This document shows positions 43,993-56,520 of a stretch of DNA of 64,000 bases, piece by piece. A program made the translations under genes and the position numbers. The notes under the pieces were generated by a model. That model searched no databases, had not been told where the DNA came from, and saw only the letters and a program-made list of their open reading frames with translations. This stretch comes from Coniella vitis (lineage: Eukaryota > Ascomycota > Sordariomycetes > Diaporthales > Schizoparmaceae), in contig WUJK01000013.1 in the NCBI GenBank assembly GCA_011317545.1, forward strand, positions 1-64,000, in the 5' to 3' direction. The number at the start of each line of letters is the position of its first letter. Positions within the stretch are counted from its first letter, which is position 1.

Positions 43993-44897
43993 GCCCTTCT
44001 AAGCCAGAAGCTATAGAAAAGAGCCCCATAGGGGTCAAATCAAAAGGAGAAAAGAGCATGTGTATTGTCAACTACTTCGAAGGGGGCCCTCGGCTTAATA
44101 TATGGGCTTTTTTGCTGGGTGGCTTAGTCAGCAGAACACTCCGCACTGAGCCCTGGAACAATATGAAATTAATAAGTTTATTATTTGTCTTAAATATTAA
44201 ATGAATTTTTATATTATATTCATTCTATTATCTTTATATTTCTTTATACATAATATTAAACGTTGGAATGAGTGTTCTCCTTCTTGCCACACGTAACTGA
44301 CCGTACGTTCGAAGTGTACAGTCAGTAAAGTGTGTAGCAGCTTGGTTGATTAATTGCTATACGAACTACGTGTGTAGGCTCGTGGTGTTGAAGATATATG
44401 GTGTGCATATGCCAGGGCTGATTTAGTCAGCGTGTGCTGGCAGGCACGGATCCTCAGTAATGGGCTGGGCCTGAAGGCCAGCTATTGATATTATAATATA
44501 AGTGTGGCTAGATAATCTAAAACAATTAGATTATTACGTACCTTTTGACTCAATCAGCCAAGAGGTTGTCTTCTTAACTCGTAACCGCAGATGCTAGCCG
44601 ATAAGCAGCGCAGTAATGGATAGCAGACGGGCGGCAGGCACTCGGTCCTTAGGGTCCCCTGAGATAGCCCCACATCTACTAGTAGCTCGCCCTCGCGGCA
44701 TCAGCATTTTCTTCAACCGCGACTTCCCAACGAGGGGCTTATTTGCAAGTCGAGAGCCTCGCCAGTGCCACTCAATCTATAACCTCCCCCCCTTTCGGCT
44801 AACGCCTCTGCTCCTATTGCGCCGCCCACTTATTACCTGCCTCGGCTTTCCGATCCTAATACCTATCGTATCTGAATTTTGAAGCATATCCGTCAAA
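43993..44897. other. intergenic; right part may be the copied 5' region of the chaperonin gene
   Basis: 44590-44897 is GC-richer than its surroundings and directly precedes the chaperonin start. It probably came along as promoter and leader sequence of the copied segment. An 88-codon frame at 44616-44882 is not supported. Confidence 0.4.
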
Positions 44898-45840
44898 ATG
44901 CAGGCTCCAGTTGTTGTTATAAGTACGTTTTGCGCCCCACCTTAGCCGTGCTAGCTAGAGCTTAGCATAGCAGCTCCTAATAAATAGAACGGAATATAAA
45001 GCTAAAGTATAGCTCTCTGCAGACCGCAAGCGGTGAGAGGCAGACTGGCCGTAAGGCTCAGCTATCTAATATCACCGCCGCTAAGATATAAGCCTTCCTT
45101 TTACTGCAGTACGCCGATGCGACCGGTAATAGAAAACAGGACTTCTAACCGTTTATCTATATATTAGTGTTGCCGATATTATCCGATCTTGCCTAGGGCC
45201 CAAGGCTATATTAAAGATACTGCTCGACCCTATAGGAGGAATTGTCCTCACTAACGACGGCTACGCTATTCTACGAGAAATCGAGGTCTCCCACCCTACC
45301 GCTAAGAGCATAATCGAGCTTAGCCGGACCCAGGACGAGGAGGTTGGTAACGGTACCACTACGGTCATTATTCTTAGTACGGAACATAACACCTTTTAAT
45401 ACGTATAAAGAGATTTCGAGCCTAGGATACTAACTGCTAGTTAAGCTGGTGAAATACTAGCACAGGCTATACCCCAGCTCGAACGAAATATCCACCCCGT
45501 CGTTATTATCTCCGCCTTTAAGCGTGCCCTTGCCGACGCCCTCCAAATCATCGAAGACATTTCGATTCCAGTTGACGTGGACGACGACAAGGCCATATAC
45601 GGCCTGATCTCGTCCTCTATCGGTACAAAGTTTGTCTCGCGGTGGTCGGAGCTTATGTGCAGCCTCGCACTCAAGGCTGTCCGCACTGTCTCGTGGGAAG
45701 TTGGCAACGGCAAGACTGAGGTTGATATTAAGCGTTACGCGCGTGTGGAAAAGGTTCCTGGCGGTAAGATTGAGGACTCTAGGGTCCTGGACGGTGTCAT
45801 GCTCAACAAGGACATTACGCACCCCAAGATGAGGAGAATC
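44898..45840 (+). pseudogene. CCT3: truncated copy of the CCT gamma chaperonin gene
   Basis: Starts MQAPVVV as CCT3 does. An intron-like GTACGT...TAG segment follows, then ERQTGRKAQLSNITAA, DIIRSCLGPKAILKILLDP, GGIVLTNDGYAILREIEVSHP, LSRTQDEEVGNGTTTVIIL, QLERNIHPVVIISAFKRALADAL, then a clean frame from about 45450 (SIPVDVDDDKAIYGL, SELMCSLALKAVRTV, RVLDGVMLNKDITHPKMRR). It ends abruptly at 45840, about two fifths of the way through the protein. The ATP-hydrolysis Asp of GDGTTT is Asn, and frames shift in the first half. Retained introns show a genomic duplication, not a processed copy. CCT3 normally forms part of the eight-subunit cytosolic chaperonin for actin and tubulin. This copy is dead. 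Confidence 0.92.
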
Positions 45841-47917
45841 GCTACTATTACACAGACTCGACCTTTTTGAATACAGAAACCGAGCACGACTGCAACAAAT
45901 TTGTTTTATTTGTTCACCTCTTTATATCCTCCCTTTCTCTACTCCTTGCTATACCCCGCCTGGAATCAAGACCTGTAAGCGCCTCCTTTCTAACCGGTAA
46001 AGCGTGGCTACGCTGAAGAAGCTATATAGTTTACTATGGACCCGGAGGCACGAGGTTAACATTCCGCTAGCATCCATCCGCTTTTCCAATGAATTGACCT
46101 GAAGTGAACGGTGATGCTGTGGCTGCCACAGGGTGGCCGCATATTGATTAGTCATGACCATAGGTCACGGGGGCCATGGGCCTATCATCCTTATGTTGAG
46201 ACGCGTGCAACGCGTCTCGTAGCTTGATTGATTGAGAATAATCCAATTCAATGACCACACACACTATACACACACATACAATGTGTCATCCCACTCTATG
46301 CTACAGCAGGTGATCTCTTCAGAGGCGTGTCCTCGTACATTTGCTGTACTAAGCAGCAGTATTAGGCATTTGGCAGTGATTTGAAAAGCGAGCCTAACGC
46401 GAAAGTGTACACTAATTAATTGTGCACATAATCAGACCTCCAAAGGCGCAGCATAGGCGGAATTCTGACCAAATGTCTCTGGATCTTTACGATTAATTCT
46501 CTATAGCAAGATTACCTATTTACGGATTTAAGAACTAGACTATGGAAGAGCAAATACATCATCGGTTATAGTCTGGCTAAGAGGATAGAGAAAAAGACAA
46601 AAAGCAACTATAGTATTCAAGATTCTAAAACCGAAGATTTCTTTTTACTTCGTATAGATAGTTAAGATAATGATTAGAATTTGGAATCCGGACTAAACAC
46701 TTCTTTATTAAACTATATAGTTCTAGTAACTTAGAAAATCGAAATCTAGTTAATGTGGATTTTGTTTTCTAGATTTTAGTTTTCCTCTCCTATTCCTTAA
46801 TTGCCCTTTTAAGGTGCTTTATATAAGTGTATCGGGGGGTTATATAGTAGTCCTTAAAAGGAAAGCCAGGCGGCACGGTATAGGGGCCTAAGGCGCTATT
46901 GAAAATGATTAGTTGAGTCTATTATCCCAGATATATTAGTGCTGACTGGGTACTCTATTAGCCGAGCCAACCAAATTTAGTTATACGGGGAAGTACAGAA
47001 CCTTTTATAAATTCCTTAATATGGCAAGAATTTGAGAAATAGTAACTTTATCAATATTAACGCCAGAATAATGAAATCAACGTTAAGAAGATTACGGAAA
47101 CTTAATAACGGACAGAGACATGCCAAAACATTATAATATTGGCTAAGGGAGTGTTATACCACTAAACTATGCGCCCTATTTGTTGAAGTCCTATTTCAAC
47201 CTGTCCCTTATATAGTTTCAACCACACAGAGCCAAGCTGGGACAGAACTTCAACAAATAGGGCGTATGGCGCATGCAGAGGCGAAGAGCTGCTTGTATAG
47301 GCGAAGCGGTGGGTCGGGAATTACTTATGCGGCATCAGGTTACGGGCGATATATCGATACGAAAGACAATGCATCTGAGGCTCAGTCAATTGGCGATGGA
47401 CACTATATGAGTGAATTATTGGCCAAAAGTTACTGGTGTGGTTGATTGCTGCTGGCTTTGCCACCTGGTGTGGCACCTGTGCCGCCAAGGTTTTAACGTG
47501 CTTCTTTGGTGTATGATGTATACAGCACAGGAGGTGGATCCCCATTGTCGACTTCTCTGGATTTTAATTTAATTTTCTTTTGGTTATATATTACTTACTT
47601 GGGTCTTGATGGACAGCGTATTAAGCGCTCTTGTCGCTTAGATGTTGGGGGATTAGAAGACGAGAAAGACGGCAGATTCAGGCTAACAGGCGAAATGCTC
47701 ATACTCGATAGTGCACGTCGCTCTGGAAGGCTAATAAGACGGTTTATCAAGATCGAATTTCTGCTAGTATCTTCTTGCAGCGTTCTATATATAGGGTGTT
47801 AGCATAGAGATGGGCTATAGCCTACTAGCAAATGGAGAATGATTGTTATTATATATATGTTTGCTACTACTGTAAGGGTTAGTTATTCTGGAATATAAAC
47901 TGATATAATGAGATAGT
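45841..47917. other. intergenic, AT-rich
   Basis: No supported gene. 46440-47140 is AT-rich and partly RIP-like. Near 47143-47290 there is an inverted repeat (CCCTATTTGTTGAAGT and its complement about 65 nt apart), and on the minus strand a short stretch resembling the 5' part of a tRNA. The 98-codon frame 47506-47802 has no recognisable feature. Confidence 0.4.
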
Positions 47918-48156
47918 GAGCCAGATGGGGTGCCAAAACAGCAAAAGTGGTCGGTTAGCAAGGCGAAAGATAACTGCTGGCCACCCCAATTGGACCTCCT
48001 CGCTTGTCTATAACCTCTGATCAGAAGCCAGACAACGCTTAGGCGCTTGTGGGATATACGGAAAAGGGTTTGCAGGAGATAGAGCTGATCCTTTGGGGTA
48101 TTCGAGTTGGAAGGAGTTGGGCTTTGTAGGGACTTAAAGGGAAAAGAAACCACCTT
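47918..48156 (+). repeat. dispersed repeat, copy B (239 bp)
   Basis: Direct-orientation partner of 43751-43992. The reverse frame 48153-47815 lies in it and is not treated as a gene. Confidence 0.85.
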
Positions 48157-48556
48157 GAATATAAGTAGATTAATGTAAGCGAATCATAATAGAAATAAGT
48201 AGAATAGAGACTTCGTCATTAAAATAGAGCAAAACCAGGCCGTATTTCAAAGTATCTAGAATGTTGATATTCATTTCATCTGGTAGTAATGGGTTCAAGA
48301 TTGAACAAACTCTACAAAACAATTGTAGTTTGGGAACCTCGGATAATAAGGATGACTCAAACATTAAATAAACTCGAGGGATACAATAGCTGGCATAAGT
48401 ATTGGTCTGTTTTAAGGAATCTATGGTCACTGTTGGCGAAGAAACATGTATAAACATCAACCAATTTTTCGGCGGCCAGTACGGATGAGGGAGTTTTTGG
48501 AATTGCTGGTACGTGGAGCTTCCTGGGCCAAGCATCGCTCGGGACGATGAAGACGA

Positions 48557-51470
48557 CTAGTAGCCCTGTGTTGACGTAGGAAGTATCGCGGGCTGCTGTT
48601 GCATCTGCTGAATCTGTGCTGCCAACATGGCCAATTGCTGACTTTGGCGCTCCATTTGCTGTCGTTGCTGTTTGAACAATGCCAGTATTGCTGGTTCGGT
48701 TGCGGAGGATGTTGGAACAGAGGCGGGAGCAGCAGAAACAGCAGAAACAGCAGAAACAGCAGAAACAGCAGAAACAGCAGAAACAGACGGATCAGAAGGA
48801 GAAAGAACCGCATTCTGTCTGTTAGCGAGGGGCGTCCTACCTTCGCTCGACACAGGTGCTCGTACAGAGGCGGCGGCTGTCCTGGGTGCGGTACGTGCCC
48901 TGCCATTTATTGTATTCTATTATACCACCCCTTGCCGGCCTGAACCGTTGGGAGCAAATCGTGCCGTGGTGTTTGAAGCGTTGGACGAAGCACCTGTTCT
49001 AGCCGCAGTGCTGTTACGTGAGTTCTTCGAGGCCGCACCCACTGTCGCTTCACTGGGGATATCATTCGGTGCTTGGGCTGGTTTGCGCAGGCTAAGGCGA
49101 CTGCCAAGCGGAGCAATATCGTTTCGAGCACCGGAAAGGGGCTATGCACATTCATAGAATGGTTAGGGATTGGCGGATGGTGTACCTACCATGGGCTTCT
49201 CCAAATGCCAATGCGTGTCTACCATGGAGAGATCCATAACCTTTTCTTGCGCCATCATATCCGCAATCTTATGCTTGCAAGGTAGAACCCCACTGGGAAC
49301 GGTATTGCTCGTTGCAGATAGTAGCTTCTTCGGATTCCTGGTCAGCTTGAGCAGCCGTATACCGACAGTGAACTTTTCGAAACATGCTCCTGGATACCTT
49401 GCGGTACAGGGTCGCTAGAAAATGAACCAGTTCGAAGTCGACAAAGGATTCGCACCCGCCTTATCATGCTGTATAAGGTAGATGTTCTTTTTCGTAAGCA
49501 CCAAATTCCTGAAAGTCCGGCAAAGCTTGAATTGACTGGCCAAGCGGTCGGTCAAGTGCTTGTTGGGCTCGGCATAAGCGACCTCGGTACACATCGAAGT
49601 ATAAATACCATAGTTGAGAATATTCTTAATGGAATAACGGGCCCACCGAGATCGCCATGGGAGGTAGTGTTTCTCGATATGGCGAAGCAATGCTAGGAAG
49701 TTCTCCATTAGAACATCGTATGTTGGGCAACCAAAGAAAGATCATAAGCAGTTGGCTATAAACTCGGATACCATGACCCTCCATGCGTCCCAAAATTTCT
49801 CTTCTGTATCGGCGTTCGTAACCTGCTGCCAAGTCAACATAAAACCATCGGGGGTGTCGCTTCTTGGACGGTCGCCCGGGGCAGCCGGTCTTCGTCGCCA
49901 CACTTGATCATCATTCATGAGGTAAGCATTATCGTAGTGCTCCTGTTACTGAATGGGCATAGTGGCCAAGACAGTAGCACTCTCCACAGTCTCAGTATAT
50001 GCTAGTGCGATAATCTCGTCGATCGTGTCTGGACCGGGAGCTTGAGTCCAAGGGCCAATGTGGGAATGTCTTCATCGCTTTCGTCGACGCCATTTTCGTT
50101 GGGCACGGTTTGTGAATCCGCGCCAGGGCCACGCCACTTCTCCTTTGCATAATACGCAATGTTCTTGCTGACATGCCAGAGGCAGAGCTGCTGGTGAGTA
50201 TGAGGATACAGTCTGGCAGCCGTTTTCTCCTCGAAAGGAGTGCAAGAGTCGGTGATCAATAGGGATGCCCAATTTGAGAGCGAGAGACTTCAGCTCGGTA
50301 AGGATCCATGTTGAAATCCGTCTCGGTCCCACTAGATGTGAACGCAAAGGTGATACAAAATGGAACGTGTAACGATGTGGTTCCGGAGAACTGGCAGAGA
50401 GGCAATTGAATCGATTGACCTACGACAACAAGACTCGTCAATTAAATGCGCTGTGATGGACGAGGGTGAGAAAGGTATACGGCTAATCTACCTTGAATAC
50501 ATTATCAACCATGAAAAACTCTGGTTGCTTCTTCCACATGTTCAGGCACCGTTGGAATGTCCAGGAAACGCCCGTGATACGCCCAGCGACTCACTGGACC
50601 TTGTAGACAATGCTATCGAAACGTTGATGTTGTTTTAGTTGGTTGACAAACTGCTGGGGTGAGGAATTTGGCCATATTTCTCGCGATTAATTTTATTCTA
50701 GATACTTTGAACATCCCTCCTGAGAACGGGAACGGCCTGTGGTCGTTCAGTGAAGCTTTGGGCCGGAGAGGGTACCGCAGCATCACGCTGCGGGGCCTGA
50801 TCCTGCCAGCAAAAGTCAGGATCAATTATGTCAATGTACGCATTCGGCGGTGCGTGTTGTATTGCGGGCAGATGGGCATCATCGTCGTCATCTGATTTAT
50901 AATTCAGGTCCAGCTCAATGTCCCCACGCAAGAATTTGGCTATCTTGACTGCAGAGAACTTGCCGGAAATCGACATTCGTTCCACCCATCCCTCGACAAG
51001 GCCATTCATTGTGCTGAGCCCTCGCCCACCTGAGATAGGCGGGAGCCGCCATCAGGTCGGCCAAGGGCTTGTGGTTGTGCCAGTTGCATGGAGGACTAGT
51101 GGGATCTCGACCAACAAAGTTGACGTGCCATTCACCCGCCATATGAACTATCTTAGCTTACCAGTCGCAGCCCGTTTTGGTGCTGGTGGCTCGGCGTTAT
51201 CCGGTGCGCTTAAAGGCATTCGCAGAGCTTTTGGGGCCACCACCATTGGGATAATAGTATTCAAAGCGCCCAGCCGAACCGTGGGGATTTGACTCGGACA
51301 CTTGCACATGGCGCGAATGGCCACGGCGCGAAAAGGCGTAGCCTGCATTATGGCATGGCGTGTGTTGAGCCAATTCGGCTTCGTCTTTAGTAGTAAAGAC
51401 ACAGGCGGTAGTGGCGAGGTCTATAGCATAAAGAGCTTGATTTGGGCCAGGCTCAGGCTCGGTGCCCTCG
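48557..51470 (-). pseudogene. degenerate Mutator-like (MULE) transposase
   Basis: Pieces of one transposase occur in order on the minus strand in shifted frames. There is a Cys/His-bearing N-terminal DNA-binding-like part (HTPCHNAGYAFSRRGHS, GRFEYYYP) near 51380-51190. The MULE core has VPFCITFAFT near 50360, ITDSCTPF near 50255 and HQQLCLWHVSKNIAYYAKEKW near 50195-50130. Then come NYGIYTSMCTEVAYAE near 49610, the SWIM-like LPCKHKI near 49285-49265 with VDTHWHLEKP after it, and a Gln-rich tail near 48690-48600. The catalytic Asp region and SWIM finger identify the superfamily. Frameshifts and stops break it into at least five parts. Terminal inverted repeats were not found by eye. Confidence 0.8.
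48728..48786. repeat. 9-bp tandem repeat (CAGCAGAAA), about six copies
   Basis: A perfect short array. On the minus strand, in the transposase tail frame, it encodes repeated Ser-Ala-Val. Confidence 0.9.
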
Positions 51471-52374
51471 CGTCTGTGTTTAAGAATACGAATTCAAAAG
51501 GCAGGAGAACTTGTGAAGCGCCTGCGGTGGAGGGGAGAATAGGCCTTACGCACTTGGGAGAATGAAAATGGAACGCGCACCCTTGAGTTCTGGGCCCGGG
51601 GGTGGGCTGGATTACTCATGTTCTCTTGCTGGAAACAGCATAGTGTACTCGCAACAGCGGCACTGCGCTGGGCGAGTTGGGTAAGCGCTTATCGCCCAAC
51701 GTAACCCCACGGGGAAGAGCCCCCTGCCACGGCTCACATGCAAGGGCTCTCCCCTGTTCATTCTTCAGAGTACGGACGTTGTCCTTCGAGACACTCCAGC
51801 TTGCAGAACCACTAAACCCTTGTCCTCGTTTCTAGAATGAATTGATTCACGGGATCTAGTCGATTTGCTACCGATGTGTTATCAGCGTGGAAAAAATTGC
51901 TGACGGGAGACCCGAGGGCCCGTGATGTTTTGGCAAGGACGCAGGCATACGGTGGGAATCGAGGCATGCCAAGCCTACCACATTATATTTGGCTCGGGAC
52001 ATACCCTTTCCCCCGAAGATCTGATACTATATAGTAGGACTGGGCAATGATTACACTGATTATACTGAAGCAGTCTAAGTTCCTTTCGGGTTTGCAAGGT
52101 CTGTCCACTGGCGTCAAGGCATGAGCCCCGAGGCAAGACGGTAAGATGGACTGGCTTGTCCCGCTTCCAACCGAGCCGAGTATTCGTCCAAGTCGAAATG
52201 GACGAGACAAAAAGGGGGCCAGCGGCACCCCCCCGCGGATGCGATTCAGATTCACCCAGTTGTCTTCCAGAAGCAAATCCGTGAACTGTGTTAGGCTAGG
52301 AATTGGCCACCTCCATCGTGCCAAAGAAAACAAGCATCGATATCACTTAAGAACAGGAGAATACTAAGAGCAAA
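51471..52374. other. intergenic, promoter side of the P450 gene
   Basis: No gene supported. Short frames on both strands (51983-52333 -, 52146-52367 +) have no features. Confidence 0.45.
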
Positions 52375-54122
52375 ATGGCCTACATGACGTCTGGCGGCGG
52401 CCTGTCGTTGCTAACATGGTTAGGCTTGGCGTCCTCAGGAGCTACTCTCTACGCAAGTCCACCAACAAGGAAGCATACAGGTATATACGAAAACGAAAAT
52501 GGCTGACAAGCTGGTGTAGATTCTCGGACTGGTCTTTTACCGCATTTTTCTGCACCCACTCGCTTCATGTCCCGGCCCACTTCTCGCAAAGATCTCGGAC
52601 ATTCCTCAACTTTGGCACTCATACCGGGGTGACCGGCACCTCGAGTTCTGGCGGCTGCACCAAAGATACGGACCTGTGGTCCGTTTCGGTCCCAACAGTC
52701 TGTCTTTCAACTCATCGGCATCCCTCAAGGAGATATACGGCTTCAAAGCCAATGTTCGCAAGGCTCGGTTCTACGATGCCTTTGTTCACCCTGCCCCCAA
52801 CACGCATAATTGCCGTGACAGGCAGCTGCATGCGCGCAAGAGGCGTGTCATGGCCCATGCCTTTAGCGATGCCGCCATCAAAGAAATGGAAAGATACATA
52901 TTGGCCAATATTCGGACCTACTGTGATGCTATTGGTGCTGGATTGCGCACAAGCGACGCAAAGGGCTGGACGAGTCCAAAGTCTATGAGCGACTGGTTCA
53001 GCTGGCTGAGTATGGATATCCTGGGGGATCTTTGTTTTGGGAAGGCATTCCACATGCTTGAGAGACCAGATAACCGCTTTGCCATTGACTTGGTCAGTAC
53101 GGCAGCACACAGACACTTGATTGTGAGTACCGGCATGTGAAAGGGCCTTTTTGTCGTTGCGGAGAGGGTGTATGAGGTCTAATGATGGCTGTAACCTACT
53201 GCAGTGCGGAACAATGCCCATCTTGAACACGCTCTCCCTGGACCGACTCTTGTTTCCCAACATTGCCGCCGGCCGCGCACGCTACATGGCATACAGCCGT
53301 GCGCAACTCACGGAACGCACAAAGCTGGGCGAGGAGACGGACCGCCGCGACTTCTTCTACTACCTCCTCAAGGCGCGCGATCCCGAGACAGGCCTCGGTT
53401 TCTCAACACCCGAGCTCTGGGGCGAGTCCAACTTGCTCATTATTGCAGGCAGCGATACCACATCGACTGCCATGGCCGCCACCATGTTCTACCTCGTGCG
53501 GAGCCCGGCCGCCTTGCAAAAGGTTGTGGCTGAGATTCGCAAGAGCTTCAGCGACGTGGAGGAGATCAGACAAGGGACGACACTGACGAGCTGCGCGTAC
53601 CTGCGTGCTTGTGTCGACGAAGCCATGCGCTTGTCCCCGTCTGTGGGAGGAATCGTTCCGCGAGAGGTCCTCGCTGGCGGCCTGACCATTGGAGGCGTCC
53701 ATGTTCCCGAGGGCACTGTGGTCGGGGTGCCGCACTATACGATCCATCACAACGCAGACTACTTCCCAGAGCCGTTCCGCTTCGTCCCCGAACGGTGGAT
53801 CGTGGGGTCCAAGCTGCCGTCGGGTGGACTCGTGGGCGAGACGGATGTAGCGGCTGCGCAGTCAGCCTTTTGCCCGTTCAGTATCGGGCCTCGAGGCTGC
53901 ATTGGGAAGGGTCTTGCATATGTCGAGATGACCACGACGCTGGCACGCACATTGTGGCTCTACGATGTGAGGCAAGCAGCAGGGGTTGTCGACCCAGCCG
54001 AGGGTGGCCAGGCTGGCGCAGAATGGGGACGGGACCGAAGAGACGAGATGCAGCTTGTCGACACGTTTACAAGTTGGAAGCAGGGTGTCATGGTTGATTT
54101 CCGCAAAAGGGAGGACATCTGA
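52375..54122 (+). CDS. cytochrome P450 monooxygenase
   Basis: Exons 52375-52452, 52520-53122 and 53205-54122 give 1,599 nt, 532 residues. Intron 1 needs a GC donor (GCAAGT); using the GT at 52481 breaks the frame. An N-terminal hydrophobic anchor (residues 8-36) is followed by HPLASCPGPLLAKISD, an oxygen-binding I-helix AGSDTTST near residues 308-315, ExxR at 365-368 (EAMR), a PERW-type motif, and the heme loop FSIGPRGCIGKG with Cys458 as the iron ligand. It should act on the ER membrane with P450 reductase. The substrate and CYP family cannot be read, though the sequence resembles fungal secondary-metabolism or xenobiotic P450s. No biosynthetic backbone gene lies nearby. Confidence 0.93.
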
Positions 54123-55135
54123 ACAACCTTGGAATGAGCAAAGGAGGTTTGCAGCGGAACGCTGTACAGCAATGTGAATTAGAGTAGATTGAATACAATG
54201 CCATGGCAGAAGAGTCCGTGCTATGAGAGACGACTCATCCAAGCTGGCCAAGGCAAGCAACCACACACGACCTTGGAAATGCCGAGGATATCCAGATGTG
54301 CCGTCACGAGGACGCCCATTGTGTTGGGGAATCTTCGCCGACTGCTCAGCCTTCCCCACCATGATGCGGGGAAACCTTGCTGACTTCTTGTGCCTAGGGA
54401 GTTTGGAGTACCGAGTACTCGATTTTCCCACTTGATTTGGTGTCAGCGCAGGAACTTTAGACTTCTTTTCGGTACAGGGATTGGGGTTTTGGCATTTACT
54501 TCTTGGTGGGGGTTTTGGGCAATACATAGTACCTACTGCATAGTACATAGTACGTAGCCACGCCATTGACCAACCACCGGCGCCGACGTAATTTCATGCT
54601 TCGTCTCCATACTGTCCGGTTTGGAGATCCACTTTCGGGGATGGAGGAGCCGATGGCCAACAGATGCGTATCGTGTCGTATCGTGTGTTTCGACTGCCGC
54701 CCAGATGGGGGCACCGTCCTCCGATTATTGTCCACCAGAGTTGCGCATTGAGTTTGGAAGCGCATGCAGCTCATTGAAGGAAGAATCCAAACATTCCAAC
54801 CTACGAGCTGCAGCATGACGATCTGCTCGGTACCATTTAACCCTCATCGGTCTATTGTGCGCACCTCTTGGGTTGTATTGGGATTGGGGAAGAGCTCCAT
54901 CCGTGGTTTGTGAATGGATTTTGGGACGATACTACGTACAACGTCGTTCGACTTGGAGGATCAGATGTCGAGAGACCACATATTCAGGTCGCCGCTGAAG
55001 CGCTGAAGCCATGGATCATATAAGGAAGTCGAGCGCCATCTGGGCTTTTTATCACCATACGCCTGTGGCTGCGAAGTCCAACTGTGTCCTCAAAAAAGAC
55101 AAGTCATCTATTCTGATCGGTTGCTCAAGGCAAAC
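54123..55135. other. intergenic
   Basis: No gene supported. A TATA-like CATATAAGG lies at 55017-55025, about 110 bp before the GH5 start, and could be its core promoter. Confidence 0.45.
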
Positions 55136-56520
55136 ATGAAGCATCTTGCCATACTATCGTGCCTGCTTGGGCTATCGACAGCGGCGCCATGGCCCAATGG
55201 ACCGTTCACGACCTCTGGGGCTACCATCCTCGACGCCTCGGGCAACTCCATCAAGTACGCCGGGGTCAACTGGCCGGGCGCAGCAGACGTCATGATCCCA
55301 GAAGGACTGCAGTACCAGTCCGTCGCCGGCATCGTAGCCAAGTTGAAGGAGGCTGGTGTCAATGTCATCCGCCTGACCTATGCCATTGAGCTCATTGACC
55401 AGATTTACGAGAATGACGGAGTTGACGTGCCCATTTCGACGGCGTTTATCGAGGCCTTGGGCGAGACCAACGGCACAGCCATCTATGACAAGGTCCTCGC
55501 GGCCAACCCGTCTTTTGCAGCAAACATTACCAGAGTAGAGGTATGTTGAACAAGAAGTTGAACATGGAACCCAAGCCAAGTCATGTCGCGGTAGGCTAAA
55601 GATCCCATCTAGATATTCGACGCAATTGCAGAAGAATGTGCAGCCAACGAGATCTACGTCCATCTCGACAACCACATTTCTAAGGGCGAATGGTGCTGCA
55701 GCACAGACGACGGCAATTCCTGGTGGGGAGACGTCGAATTTTCCATTGCTAATTGGACACGCGGCATCTCTTATATGGCTGAACATGTACGTGAGAACAC
55801 TCATACCTTTGGCCTGCCCAGCAGTTGGACTAGCAAGAGTCTCTTATGTACTGACACTCGGAAAAGGGCAAAACCTGGACCGCCCTCACATCCATGTCCC
55901 TCCGCAACGAGCCGCGCGAGCCCACAGACAACACAACCCTCGACGATGACACGTACAACTGGGAATACTGGTACACGTACGTCAAGCAAGGCGCAGCAGC
56001 CATCAACGACGCCAACCCAGGCCCTCTCATCTTCCTCTCGGGCCTAGACTTTGACACATACCTCACACCTGTTGTCCAAAGGACTGCTCTCACACCCGGC
56101 AACGGCACCTTCTCCTTTTCCGATTTCCCTGCCGACAAAATCGTGCTCGAGCTTCACAACTATGACAATTCTGCCGCAGATTGTTCTTCGCTCGAGAGCG
56201 CGCTGCTCTCGGATGGGTTCGAGGCCATGGACGAGAGCAACTCGGCTTATAACCATTTCCCCGTCGTCTTGACTGAGTGGGGGTTCCTCATGGACGACAC
56301 GACCTGGCAGGAGCCCTATACCCAGTGTCTGGCTGCGTGGGCTCCCAATAACACAGCTGGATGGATGCTTTGGGCACTGTCTGGAAGCTACTACATCCGC
56401 AGCGGGGTGCAGGACTATGATGAGACTTGGGGTCTTTTGAACCATGACTGGAGTGACTGGCGGAATCCCACGTACGTCAATGAAAGCTTTATCCCCATGG
56501 TGAGTGCCACCAAGGGATAA
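55136..56520 (+). CDS. secreted glycoside hydrolase family 5 protein
   Basis: Exons 55136-55540, 55613-55786 and 55867-56520 give 1,233 nt, 410 residues. Residues 1-17 (MKHLAILSCLLGLSTAA) form a signal peptide, so the enzyme is exported. The GH5 barrel shows GVNWPGA, VNVIRLTYA, YVHLDNHIS, the acid/base Glu near residue 208 in LRNEPRE, ELHNYD, and the nucleophile Glu near residue 330 in VVLTEWGF. Several N-glycosylation sequons are present. It should hydrolyse a beta-linked polysaccharide (glucan, mannan or similar); the subfamily is not certain. A Met at 55121 would extend it, but the signal peptide favours 55136. Confidence 0.9.

Noticed and set aside
53862..54566. 234-codon minus-strand frame over the P450 3' end
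   Set aside because: Opposite strand of a well supported P450 heme-binding exon, with no recognisable features.
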